A program made the translations under genes and the position numbers. A model generated the notes under the pieces. The model was not told where the DNA came from. It did not search any database and saw nothing but the letters and a program-made list of their open reading frames with translations. A stretch of DNA of 38,832 nt from the NCBI GenBank assembly GCA_041687675.1, contig JAWLBM010000044.1, positions 1-38,832 of the forward strand. The letters run 5' to 3'. Below, piece after piece: positions 25,911 to 33,013 of this stretch; positions within the stretch are counted from its first letter, which is position 1; each line of letters begins with the position of its first letter. This DNA is from JAWLBM01 sp041687675. GTDB taxonomy: Bacteria > Pseudomonadota > Alphaproteobacteria > Rhizobiales > Pleomorphomonadaceae.

Positions 25911-27407
25911 CTACTGGAAGGCCGTCTCCATGAAGGAGCGGAGCTTGCGGGAGTGGAGGCGCTCGGGGGCCATCTGGCGCAGCTTCTCCATCGCCAGCAT
26001 GCCGATCTCCAGGTGCTGCGAGACCTGGCGGCGGTAGAAGGCGCTGGCCATGCCGGGCAGCTTCAGCTCGCCGTGCAGCGGCTTGTCTGAGACGCAGAGC
26101 AGCGTTCCATAGGGCACGCGGAAGCGGAAGCCGTTGGCGGCGATGGTGGCCGACTCCATGTCGAGCGCCACCGCGCGCGACTGCGAGAAGCGCTGCACCG
26201 GCTCGCGGTGGTCGCGAAGCTCCCAGTTGCGGTTGTCGATCGTGGCGACCGTGCCGGTGCGCATGATCCGCTTCAGCTCCCAGCCCTTGAGGCCGGTCAC
26301 CTCCTCCACCGCCTGCTCCAGCGCCACCTGCACCTCGGCGAGCGGCGGGATCGGGATCCACACCGGGAGGTCCGCGTCGAGCACGTGGTCCTCGCGCACA
26401 TATCCGTGGGCGAGCACGTAGTCGCCGAGCTGCTGGCTGTTCCTGAGGCCGGCGCAATGGCCGAGCATCAGCCAGGCGTGCGGGCGCAGGACGGCCACGT
26501 GGTCGGTGATCGTCTTGGCGTTGGACGGGCCGACGCCGATGTTGACCAGGGTGATGCCGGAGTGGTCGCCGCGGGTGAGGTGATAGGCCGGCATCTGCGG
26601 CATGCGGGCGAGCGCCGCGCCCTCGGACGGCCCCATGGCGCCGCGGCGGGTGACCACGTTGCCGGGCTCGACGAAGCTGTCGTAGCGCTCGTCGCCCTCC
26701 GCCATCATCTGCCGTGCCTTGGCGGCGAACTCGTCGACGTAGAACTGGTAGTTGGTGAACAGGACGAAGTTCTGGAAGTGGACCGGCGACGTCGCCGTGT
26801 AGTGCTGCAGGCGGTGCAGCGAGTAGTCGATCCTCGGCGCCGTGAAGGGGGCGAGCGGCATCGGCTGGCCCGGCCGCGTCTCGAAGGTGCCGTTGACGAT
26901 GGCGTCGTCGGTGACGGAGAGGTCGGGCACGTCGAACATGTCGCGCAGCGGCCGCGGCAGGCCCTCGAGCAGCGTGCCCTCCACATGGGCGCCCTCGGCG
27001 AAGGCGAAGTGCAGCGGGATCGGCACCTCGCTCTCGCCGATCTCCAGCGGGACCTGGTGGTTGCGGATGACGAGGCCGAACTGCTCGACGAGGTAGTCGC
27101 GGAAGAGGCCCGGCCGCGAAATCGTCGTGCTGTAGACGCCGGGTCCCGGAACGTGGCCGTAGGACAGCCGGCTGTCGGCGAGGTCGTAGGTGTCGGTGAC
27201 CACGCGGACCGCGGGATAGGTGGCGCGGATCCGGCCGTCCGGCACGGTCCCGTGGATCATCTCCTCGAAGGCATCGCGGATGAAACCGGTGTTGCGGTCG
27301 TAGAGGGCGATCAGCCGGTCGACCGCGGCGGCCGCGTCGGTGAAGGGCTCGTAGGCCGCCGGCTCGGGCTGCCGGATCGCCGCCGCCTGGCGGTTGGTGA
27401 GGTCCAT
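25911..27407 (-). CDS. amn: AMP nucleosidase
   Basis: A 498-aa enzyme hydrolysing AMP to adenine and ribose 5-phosphate in purine salvage. The N-terminal domain includes TYPAVRVVTDTYDLADSRLS and GHVPGPGVYSTTISRPGLFR. The C-terminal phosphorylase-like catalytic domain includes YHLTRGDHSGITLVNIGVGP, AWLMLGHCAGLRNSQQLGDY, VALDMESATIAANGFRFRVP and YGTLLCVSDKPLHGELKLPG, close to the Escherichia coli Amn layout (484 aa). The ATG at 27407 (MDLTNRQAAAIRQ) is chosen over 27542 because the extra 45 residues are unlike the family. It is divergent from ccrM across a noticeably AT-richer ~290-bp region. Confidence 0.95.
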   Translation of the reverse strand: MDLTNRQAAAIRQPEPAAYEPFTDAAAAVDRLIALYDRNTGFIRDAFEEMIHGTVPDGRIRATYPAVRVVTDTYDLADSRLSYGHVPGPGVYSTTISRPGLFRDYLVEQFGLVIRNHQVPLEIGESEVPIPLHFAFAEGAHVEGTLLEGLPRPLRDMFDVPDLSVTDDAIVNGTFETRPGQPMPLAPFTAPRIDYSLHRLQHYTATSPVHFQNFVLFTNYQFYVDEFAAKARQMMAEGDERYDSFVEPGNVVTRRGAMGPSEGAALARMPQMPAYHLTRGDHSGITLVNIGVGPSNAKTITDHVAVLRPHAWLMLGHCAGLRNSQQLGDYVLAHGYVREDHVLDADLPVWIPIPPLAEVQVALEQAVEEVTGLKGWELKRIMRTGTVATIDNRNWELRDHREPVQRFSQSRAVALDMESATIAANGFRFRVPYGTLLCVSDKPLHGELKLPGMASAFYRRQVSQHLEIGMLAMEKLRQMAPERLHSRKLRSFMETAFQ

Positions 27408-27601
27408 GACGTCTCTCGGTACAAGGAATTCTCTCTTGAACCCGAGGTCGGATATCACATCCGGGCAGGCGACGCGCGTGGAAAAATTAGCGATGCGCCC
27501 TCCGGCGACGGGTCTGCCGAAACGGGTGCGGCCGACCTTCACCCGATCTTCAGAATTCCTAACAAATCATTGAAACTGCAGTGAATTGATGCGCTCTTCA
27601 C

Positions 27602-27616
27602 TTAACTCCGCATTTA
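27602..27616 (+). promoter_or_regulatory. CtrA-like box upstream of ccrM
   Basis: TTAA, seven bases, TTTA: one mismatch to the full CtrA consensus TTAA-N7-TTAA. It lies 84 bases before the preferred ccrM start, in the AT-rich amn/ccrM intergenic region. CtrA is the known activator of ccrM in Caulobacter. No GANTC site occurs between 27408 and 27700, unlike the methylation-sensitive Caulobacter promoter. Confidence 0.45.
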
Positions 27617-27699
27617 CCCTGCGGCGCGCATGCTCCTGGCGTGGCAGGGGCTTCGAGACCTCCACCGGTCAGGTAATGCGTCAGTCGTGGAGAGCGGCC

Positions 27700-28893
27700 A
27701 TGGGGATTGCAAGTCGGCGCGCGCCGGGTCGGGCGAGCGCGGCCCGTCTCGAAACAGCCACCACCGGTAGGGCGGCTCCCGTGGTCGCGGGGGCCGCCGA
27801 CCGGGCCGGCCAGGACGTTCTCGACCGCATCCTCGTCGGCGACTGCGTGGCGGAGATGGAGAAGATCCCCGCCGGCTCCGTCGACCTCGTCTTCGCCGAT
27901 CCCCCCTACAATCTGCAGCTCGGCGGCGAGCTCACCCGGCCGGACCAGTCGCGCGTCGATGCCGTCGACGACGACTGGGACCGCTTCGAGAGCTTCGAGG
28001 CCTACGACGCCTTCACCCGCGCCTGGCTGCTCGCCTGCCGGCGGGTGCTGAAGCCGGACGGGGCGATCTGGGTGATCGGCAGCTACCACAACATCTTCCG
28101 CGTCGGCGCCATCCTCCAGGACCTCGGCTACTGGGTCCTCAACGACGTGGTCTGGCGCAAGTCCAACCCGATGCCGAACTTCAAGGGCACCCGCTTCCAG
28201 AACGCGCACGAGACGCTGATCTGGGCGGCGAAGTCGAAGGAAGCCCGCGTCACCTTCAACTACGACGCCATGAAGGCCTTCAACGACGACCTCCAGATGC
28301 GGTCCGACTGGCTGATCCCGATCTGCACCGGCGCCGAGCGGCTGAAGGACGCGGCCGGGCGGAAGGCTCATCCCACCCAGAAGCCGGAGGCGCTGCTGCA
28401 CCGGGTGCTGACGGCGACCAGCAATCCCGGCGACCTGGTACTCGACCCCTTCCTCGGCTCCGGCACCAGCGCCGCCGTCGCCCGCCGGCTGGGCCGCCAT
28501 TTCGTCGGCATCGAGCGCGACCGCGACTATGCGGCCTGCGCCCGCGAGCGGATCGAGGCGGTCGAGCCGCTCGGCGCGGAGAGCCTGTCGGCGATGGCGC
28601 CGAAGCGGGCCGAGCCGCGCATCCCCTTCGGCGCGCTGGTCGAGCAGGGGCTCGTCTCGCCCGGCGACCGGCTGACCGACGCCCGCCGTCGCCATGCGGC
28701 GGTGGTGCGGGTGGACGGCTCGGTGGCGGTCGGCGCCGAGAGCGGCTCGATCCACCGCATGGGCGCGCGCGTGCAGTCGCTCGACGCCTGCAACGGCTGG
28801 ACCTTCTGGCACGTCGAGCGCGACGGCGGGCTGCAGCCGCTGGACGTGCTGAGGGTCGAGTACCGCGCAAGGGTCGCGGCCGCCGGGGCTTGA
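27700..28893 (+). CDS. ccrM: Cell-cycle DNA adenine methyltransferase CcrM (GANTC)
   Basis: Methylates adenine in GANTC and couples replication to cell-cycle transcription in Alphaproteobacteria. It is a beta-class methyltransferase: catalytic motif IV DPPYNLQL starts at D67, and SAM motif I DPFLGSGTSAAVARRLG starts at D249. The target-recognition region includes VVWRKSNPMPNFKGTRFQNA and AHETLIWAAKS, near-invariant in CcrM. The C-terminal ~80 residues (IPFGALVEQGLVSPGDRL to the end) form the RAMA-type DNA-binding domain that distinguishes CcrM from restriction methylases. No cognate endonuclease is adjacent. The ATG at 27700 has GGAGAGC upstream; an ATG at 27676 or an even longer frame from 27586 is possible but would add non-conserved residues. 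Confidence 0.96.
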   Translation: MGIASRRAPGRASAARLETATTGRAAPVVAGAADRAGQDVLDRILVGDCVAEMEKIPAGSVDLVFADPPYNLQLGGELTRPDQSRVDAVDDDWDRFESFEAYDAFTRAWLLACRRVLKPDGAIWVIGSYHNIFRVGAILQDLGYWVLNDVVWRKSNPMPNFKGTRFQNAHETLIWAAKSKEARVTFNYDAMKAFNDDLQMRSDWLIPICTGAERLKDAAGRKAHPTQKPEALLHRVLTATSNPGDLVLDPFLGSGTSAAVARRLGRHFVGIERDRDYAACARERIEAVEPLGAESLSAMAPKRAEPRIPFGALVEQGLVSPGDRLTDARRRHAAVVRVDGSVAVGAESGSIHRMGARVQSLDACNGWTFWHVERDGGLQPLDVLRVEYRARVAAAGA

Positions 28894-28899
28894 GCCCGC

Positions 28900-29358
28900 T
28901 CAGATCGGCAGCTTCGTCGTCCTCTTCACGGTCCGAAGCGTCAGCGTCGACTGCACCCGCACCACCCCCGGCAGCGGCGTCAGGATCTCGGTGTGGATCC
29001 GCTCGAGGTCGCTCGAATCCCGGTAGACGATGCGCAGCAGGTAGTCGTGCTGGCCGGCGAGCAGGTAGCACTCCGTGATCTCCGGCACGGTCCGCACCGC
29101 CGTTTCGAACTTCTCCAGCGCCGCCCTTCCCTGGCTGTCCAGGGTGACGAACACGTAGGCCGTGCCGGGCAGTCCGGCGACCCGCGGGTCGAGGATCGCC
29201 ACGGTGCGGGCGACGAGGCCGCTCTCCTCCAGCATCTTCGTCCTGCGCAGGCAGGCGGACGGGGACAGGTGCACCCGCTCGGCGAGCTCCGCGTTGGTCA
29301 GCTTGGCGTTGTCCTGGAGGGCCACCAGGATGGCACGATCGGTCGCGTCCAGCTTCAT
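28900..29358 (-). CDS. Lrp/AsnC-family regulator, probably of the divergent alanine dehydrogenase gene
   Basis: A 152-aa Lrp-type protein: N-terminal helix-turn-helix (LDATDRAILVALQDNAKLTN, ELAERVHLSPSACLRRTKML), a short hinge, and the C-terminal RAM/AsnC ligand-binding domain (VPEITECYLLAGQHDYLLRI, then TLTLRTVKRTTKLPI). Such proteins form dimers to octamers that wrap DNA and respond to amino acids. Its position, divergent from ald with a 12-bp inverted repeat in between, suggests an AldR/BkdR-like activator of alanine catabolism that also controls itself. It ends six bases from the convergent ccrM stop. Confidence 0.92.
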   Translation of the reverse strand: MKLDATDRAILVALQDNAKLTNAELAERVHLSPSACLRRTKMLEESGLVARTVAILDPRVAGLPGTAYVFVTLDSQGRAALEKFETAVRTVPEITECYLLAGQHDYLLRIVYRDSSDLERIHTEILTPLPGVVRVQSTLTLRTVKRTTKLPI

Positions 29359-29362
29359 TGAA

Positions 29363-29447
29363 GCAATTTCCTGCGGTTCAAGGGCCTTTCATTAGCAGAT
29401 CCTGCGAAGTTGCGGGAGACCATGGCCCGACTCCGGCAGGAAATTGC
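29363..29447. promoter_or_regulatory. Perfect 12-bp inverted repeat, candidate Lrp-type operator
   Basis: GCAATTTCCTGC (29363-29374) and GCAGGAAATTGC (29436-29447) are exact reverse complements, with centres 73 bases apart (about seven helical turns). A third related half-site GAAGTTGC occurs at 29406-29413, in the same orientation as the right-hand one. The left arm is just upstream of the regulator start and the right arm is in the ald leader. The layout suits wrapping by an Lrp octamer. Confidence 0.55.
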
Positions 29448-29585
29448 GCGCCAAACGGGGGATAATCGTTTCAGTCGTCGCCGGACCCGCCGTCCCGCGG
29501 CGAAATCGGCCGTCTCCGCGCAGCCTGCGCCATGGCCGACCGGACCTTCCGCCCGAGGGCGGACCGCTGTGGAGGAGGACGCGTC

Positions 29586-30704
29586 ATGCTGATCGGTGTG
29601 CCCAAGGAGATCAAGGACCACGAGGACCGCGTCGGCCTGGTGCCGTCGTCGGTGCGCGAGATCGTCGCGCACGGCCACGAGGTGCTCGTGGAGACCAACG
29701 CCGGACGCGGGATCGCCGTCTCCGACGAGGCCTACATCGCCGCCGGCGCGACAATCGTCGACAGTGCCGAGGAGGTGTTCGCCCGCGCCGAGATGATCGT
29801 CAAGGTGAAGGAGCCCCAGGCGGTGGAGCGCGCCCGCCTCAGCGAGGGCCAGATCCTGTTCACCTACCTGCACCTCGCCCCGGATCCGGAGCAGACCCGC
29901 GACCTCATGACGTCGGGCGCGACCTGCATCGCCTACGAGACGGTCACCGCCGCCAACGGTTCGCTGCCGCTGCTCGCGCCGATGTCCGAGGTCGCCGGCC
30001 GCATGGCGCCGCAGGTCGGCGCCCATTGCCTCGAAAACGCGCAGGGCGGCATGGGCGTGCTGCTCGGCGGCGTGCCGGGCGTGCTTCCGGCCGAGGTGGT
30101 GATCCTCGGCGGCGGCGTCGCCGGCACCAACGCGGCGCAGATCGCCATCGGCCTCGGCGCGGACGTCACCGTGATCGACCGCTCGCTCGACGTGCTGCGG
30201 CGCCTCGTCGCCACCTTCGGCTCGCGCATCAAGACCGCGCACTCCAACGCGGAGAACATCGCCAAGCTGGTCACTCGCGCCGACCTCGTGATCTCGACGA
30301 TCCTGGTGCCCGGCGCCGCCGCCCCCAAGCTGATCACCCGGCAGATGATCTCGGAGATGAAGACGGGTTCCGTCCTCGTCGACGTGGCCATCGACCAGGG
30401 CGGCGCGTCCGAGACCTCAAAGGCCACCACCCATTCGAACCCGACCTATGTGGTGGACGGCGTGGTGCACTACTGCGTCGCCAACATGCCGGGCGGCGTC
30501 GCCCGCACCTCGGCCTTCGCCCTCAACAACGCCACACTGCCGTTCACCCTGGCGCTCGCCGACAAGGGCTGGAAGCAGGCGCTGGCCGACGACGCGCACC
30601 TCGCGGCGGGCCTCAACGTCCACGCCGGCCGGATCACCTACAAGGCCGTGGCCGACGCGCTCGGCTTCGACTACATGGACACCCGCCGCGCGCTGGCGGC
30701 GTAG
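29586..30704 (+). CDS. ald: Alanine dehydrogenase
   Basis: A 372-aa NAD-dependent enzyme interconverting L-alanine and pyruvate plus ammonia. Signatures: MLIGVPKEIKDHEDRVGLVP at the N-terminus with the substrate-binding arginine, VKVKEPQ, FTYLHLAPDPEQT with the catalytic histidine, GGGVAGTNAAQIAIGLGADV as the NAD-binding Rossmann loop, and GGASETSKATTHSNPTYVVD. The ATG at 29586 follows GTGGAGGAGGACGCG, an excellent ribosome binding site. An upstream in-frame start at 29532 would add 18 residues that are not conserved. A -35 element of the first small-RNA repeat begins three bases after its stop codon. Confidence 0.97.
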   Translation: MLIGVPKEIKDHEDRVGLVPSSVREIVAHGHEVLVETNAGRGIAVSDEAYIAAGATIVDSAEEVFARAEMIVKVKEPQAVERARLSEGQILFTYLHLAPDPEQTRDLMTSGATCIAYETVTAANGSLPLLAPMSEVAGRMAPQVGAHCLENAQGGMGVLLGGVPGVLPAEVVILGGGVAGTNAAQIAIGLGADVTVIDRSLDVLRRLVATFGSRIKTAHSNAENIAKLVTRADLVISTILVPGAAAPKLITRQMISEMKTGSVLVDVAIDQGGASETSKATTHSNPTYVVDGVVHYCVANMPGGVARTSAFALNNATLPFTLALADKGWKQALADDAHLAAGLNVHAGRITYKAVADALGFDYMDTRRALAA

Positions 30705-30706
30705 GA

Positions 30707-30735
30707 CTGGAAACGGTCGGCAGATGTGCTAATCT
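30707..30735 (+). promoter_or_regulatory. Candidate promoter of small RNA copy 1
   Basis: CTGGAA (30707-30712), 17 bases, then TAATCT (30730-30735), preceded by TGTGC as an extended -10. Both hexamers and the exact spacing are kept in the other two repeats while the bases between them vary, which supports a sigma-70 type promoter. Confidence 0.5.
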
Positions 30736-30739
30736 GTCG

Positions 30740-30834
30740 GAGTGGACGGCGGACGTTGCAACCGCCCGCCGTCCGTGTTGCTAGGCTAGAAAGTTACCCG
30801 GACGGTGATTGACCAGCCCGTCCGGGTTTTTCTC
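30740..30834 (+). ncRNA. Putative small RNA, tandem copy 1
   Basis: A predicted transcript of about 95 nt. It starts near GGAGTGG, about six bases after the -10. Hairpin 1 (30744-30774) has a perfect 9-bp stem, GGACGGCGG with CCGCCGTCC. A linker GTGTTGCTAGGCTAGAAAG follows, then the terminator hairpin. The GGACGG of hairpin 1 could alternatively pair with the CCGTCC of the terminator, so a conformational switch is possible. No open frame fits within it. It does not match small RNA families I can recall (no anti-Shine-Dalgarno CCUCC loops as in the alpha-r14 family). Transcription is inferred. Confidence 0.55.
30797..30831 (+). terminator. Intrinsic terminator of small RNA copy 1
   Basis: Perfect 9-bp stem CCCGGACGG / CCGTCCGGG with a 12-base loop, followed by TTTTTCTC. 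It also sits ~95 bases downstream of ald and may terminate ald transcription. Confidence 0.75.
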
Positions 30835-31070
30835 ATGCCCAGCGTGATGCGCCACGGTCTTTGCCGCATCGCAGTCACCTCCGTTCGCCGGCGAGGCCTT
30901 CGCCAAGGCCGGGGCGGCCCGTCCTCCCCGGCGGCGGCGCTGGCCCGCCGCACCTGCTTCCTCCGGCGAACGTGGCGAGGTTGCACCGGATTGCAGGAAT
31001 TGACAAAGGCGGGCGGCTGCATGGATCGGCGGTGTCCGCATGGAGCGGCGTTGCCCTAGCCCATGCTGCA

Positions 31071-31099
31071 CTGGAAAAGCCTGCGAAATGTGCTAGTCT
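31071..31099 (+). promoter_or_regulatory. Candidate promoter of small RNA copy 2
   Basis: CTGGAA (31071-31076), 17 bases, TAGTCT (31094-31099). The 17 bases between differ from copy 1 except for TGTGC next to the -10. Confidence 0.5.
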
Positions 31100-31103
31100 G
31101 TTG

Positions 31104-31199
31104 GAGTGGACGGCGGACGTTTGCTCCGCCCGCCGCCCTTTTTGCTAGGCCTTGAAATCGACCCGGACGGTGATTGACCAGCCCGTCCGGGTCTTTCTC
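31104..31199 (+). ncRNA. Putative small RNA, tandem copy 2
   Basis: Same plan as copy 1: GGAGTGG, hairpin 1 (31108-31138), TTGCTAGGC linker, terminator hairpin. Hairpin 1 differs in having one A-C mismatch and in being followed directly by TTTTT, so in this copy it could end transcription early and yield a ~40-nt product. Transcription is inferred. Confidence 0.55.
31162..31199 (+). terminator. Intrinsic terminator of small RNA copy 2
   Basis: CCCGGACGG / CCGTCCGGG stem identical to copy 1, followed by TCTTTCTC. Confidence 0.65.
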
Positions 31200-31443
31200 A
31201 TGCCCAGCGTGATGCGCCACGGTCTTTGCCGCATCGCAGTCACCTCCGTTCGCCGGCGAGGCCTTCGCCAGGGCCGGGGCGGCCCGTCCTCCCCGGCGGC
31301 GGCGCTGGCCCGCCGCGCCTGCTTTCGCCGACGAACGCGGCGAGGTTGCACCGGATTGCAGGAATTGACAAAGACGGGCGGTTGCATGGATTGGGGCTCG
31401 AGGACCGCGCATGACAAGCCATGCCCGCTTCCGCCAGCTGGCA

Positions 31444-31472
31444 CTGGAAACCCTCGCCAGATATGCTAGTTT
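31444..31472 (+). promoter_or_regulatory. Candidate promoter of small RNA copy 3
   Basis: CTGGAA (31444-31449), 17 bases, TAGTTT (31467-31472), the best -10 of the three. A TGGCAC overlapping the -35 is not followed by a sigma-54 -12 element. Confidence 0.5.
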
Positions 31473-31475
31473 GTC

Positions 31476-31571
31476 GGAGTGGACGGCGGACGTTGGAACC
31501 GCCCGCCGTCCGTGTTGCTAGGCTAGAATTGGACCCGGACGGTGATCGACCAGCCCGTCCGGGTCTTTCTT
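31476..31571 (+). ncRNA. Putative small RNA, tandem copy 3
   Basis: Hairpin 1 (31481-31511) has the same 9-bp stem as copy 1 with loop ACGTTGGAACCGC. The linker GTGTTGCTAGGCTAGAATTG retains TTGCTAGGC, and the terminator hairpin follows at 31534-31563. Length is about 95 nt. It is convergent with the minus-strand methyltransferase gene. Transcription is inferred. Confidence 0.55.
31534..31571 (+). terminator. Intrinsic terminator of small RNA copy 3
   Basis: CCCGGACGG / CCGTCCGGG stem, one loop base changed relative to copies 1 and 2, followed by TCTTTCTT. Confidence 0.65.
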
Positions 31572-31786
31572 ATGCCCAGCGTGATGCAAAGCGGTCTTTG
31601 CCGCATCGCAGTCACCTCCGTTCGCCGGCGAGGCCTTCGCCAGGGCCGGGGCGGCCCGTCCTCCCCGGCGGCGGCGCTGGCCCGCCGCGCCTGCTTTTGC
31701 CGACGAACGCGGGCAGGTTGCACCGGATTGCGGGAATTGACAAAGATGGGCGTCTGCATCGGTCGGCCGGCGGCGCCGCCGGTCGG

Positions 31787-33013
31787 TTACCGGCGCAGGA
31801 TCGCCACCGCCTCCACATGGGCGGACCACAGGAACTGGTCCACGGGCGTGACCGCCTCGATCCGGTAGCCGCCGTCCACCAAGGTGCGGAGATCGCGCGC
31901 CAGCGTCGCCGGGTTGCAGCTCACCGCGACCACCGCCGGCACCGCCGACTTCGCGATCCAGGCCGACTGCTCGGCCGCCCCGGCCCGGGGCGGGTCGAAG
32001 ACCACCGCGTCGAGGCGGTCGAGTTCCTTCTCCACCAGCGGGCGGCGGGTGAGGTCGCGCGCCTCCACCGTGATCCGGCCGCGGCCGGTCGCCGCGCGCA
32101 TCGCCCGGTCCAGCGCCGCGGCAGCCGCCTTGTCGCCCTCGGCGGCGAGGACCGTCGCGCGGCGGGCACGCCGCAGGGCGAAGGTGCCGACCCCGGCGAA
32201 GAGGTCCGCCACCCGCCGGGCCCCGCCGACGCCGGCCAGCACGAGATCGGCGATCGCCGCCTCGGCGGCCGCCGAGGCCTGCAGGAACCCGCCGGGCGGC
32301 GGCACCACCGGAACGCCATCGATCATCACCACCGGCGCCCGGCGCTCGACGACCACCTCGCCCGCGGCCGACAGGCGCGCGAGGTCGTGCGCGCCGGCGA
32401 CATCGGCGAGGGGGAGGCGCAGCCGTTCCACGTCGCGCGGCCGGACGCCCGCGACCGCGACGTCGAAGCCCCCCTCGCACAGGGTGACGGAAAGGTCGAT
32501 CGCAGCCTTGCGCGGCTCGAAAAGCCGCGTCAGGTCCTCGAGGGCCGGCCGCGCGCCGAGCATCCGCGGCATCGACACCGGGCAGGTCTCGACGGGGACG
32601 ATCCGGTGGCTGCCGCGCTCGTTGAAGCCGACAAGCGGCCGGCGGCCGGCCATCAGCCCGGCGAAGGTCGCCCGCCGACGGCTTGCGGACGGGATCGGCA
32701 CCGTCGCCGCCACCTCCGGGTGGAGGCCGCGATCTTCCAGCGCGTCCACCACCAGCCGGCGCTTGAAGGCGGCGTAGGGCCCCGGCGCAAGATGCTGGAG
32801 GGCGCAGCCGCCGCAGATCCCGAAGTGCGGGCACGGCGGGTCGGCCCGGTCGGGCGAGGTCCGCAGCACCCGCACCTCGCGCGCGCGGTCGCCGTCGAGC
32901 ACGGCGGCCACACGTTCGCCGGGCAAAGCGAACGGAACGTAGACGGTGCGGCCCTCCACCTCGGCGAGGCCGTCGCCGCGATGGCCGAGGCGGTCGATCT
33001 CGAACTCAGCCAC
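31787..33013 (-). CDS. RlmD/TrmA-family m5U RNA methyltransferase
   Basis: A 408-aa class I SAM-dependent uracil-C5 RNA methyltransferase. The N-terminal TRAM-like domain (residues 1-55) is followed by Fe-S cysteines C61, C67, C70 (CPHFGICGGC) and C144 (ETCPVSMP). SAM motif I is VADLFAGVGTFALRRA; DAVVFDPPRAGA is motif IV. The catalytic nucleophile is C366 in SCNPATLARD, with general base E401 (SAHVEAVAIL). The 23S rRNA (U1939-type) is the likely substrate, but tRNA or U747 specificity cannot be excluded. Its start overlaps the end of tlyA by 8 bases, placing it last in an MFS-tlyA-methyltransferase operon. Confidence 0.9.
   Translation of the reverse strand: MAEFEIDRLGHRGDGLAEVEGRTVYVPFALPGERVAAVLDGDRAREVRVLRTSPDRADPPCPHFGICGGCALQHLAPGPYAAFKRRLVVDALEDRGLHPEVAATVPIPSASRRRATFAGLMAGRRPLVGFNERGSHRIVPVETCPVSMPRMLGARPALEDLTRLFEPRKAAIDLSVTLCEGGFDVAVAGVRPRDVERLRLPLADVAGAHDLARLSAAGEVVVERRAPVVMIDGVPVVPPPGGFLQASAAAEAAIADLVLAGVGGARRVADLFAGVGTFALRRARRATVLAAEGDKAAAAALDRAMRAATGRGRITVEARDLTRRPLVEKELDRLDAVVFDPPRAGAAEQSAWIAKSAVPAVVAVSCNPATLARDLRTLVDGGYRIEAVTPVDQFLWSAHVEAVAILRR

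Larger units (their letters stand above)
30706..31028. repeat. Long direct repeat, unit 1 of 3
   Basis: About 323 bases: promoter elements, a ~95-nt small-RNA-like segment, then a ~195-base spacer ending at TTGACAAAGGCGGGCGGCTG followed by CATGGAT. Units 2 and 3 share the whole arrangement. The spacer core from about 30854 to 30950 is almost unchanged between the three units. A unique stretch of about 41 bases follows before unit 2. Confidence 0.9.
31070..31394. repeat. Long direct repeat, unit 2 of 3
   Basis: About 325 bases with the same order of elements as unit 1, offset by 364 bases. Differences concentrate in the promoter spacer, the linker after TTGCTAGGC, and the last ~60 bases. A unique ~48-base stretch separates it from unit 3. 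Confidence 0.9.
31443..31765. repeat. Long direct repeat, unit 3 of 3
   Basis: About 323 bases, offset 373 bases from unit 2. The spacer core is again nearly identical, with small changes near its start (GATGCAAAGCGG) and near its end (GCGGGCAGG, GATGGGCGTCTGC). It ends about 20 bases before the stop of the minus-strand RlmD-like gene. Confidence 0.9.

Noticed and set aside
30786..31022. A 78-aa minus-strand open frame that recurs in all three long repeats (also at 31145-31444 and 31523-31759), and plus-strand frames over the same DNA
   Set aside because: No ribosome binding site, composition of Arg/Pro shadow frames, last codons coincide with the terminator hairpin, and several frames are open at once in this GC-rich DNA. 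A codon-substitution test could reopen the question.
31422..31480. TGGCAC near small RNA copy 3 as a sigma-54 promoter
   Set aside because: No TTGC -12 element at the required spacing, and the other two copies lack TGGCAC.
30706..31765. Repeat array considered as CRISPR
   Set aside because: Only three units of ~323 bases with near-identical spacers; CRISPR repeats are ~23-50 bases with unique spacers, and no cas gene is present.
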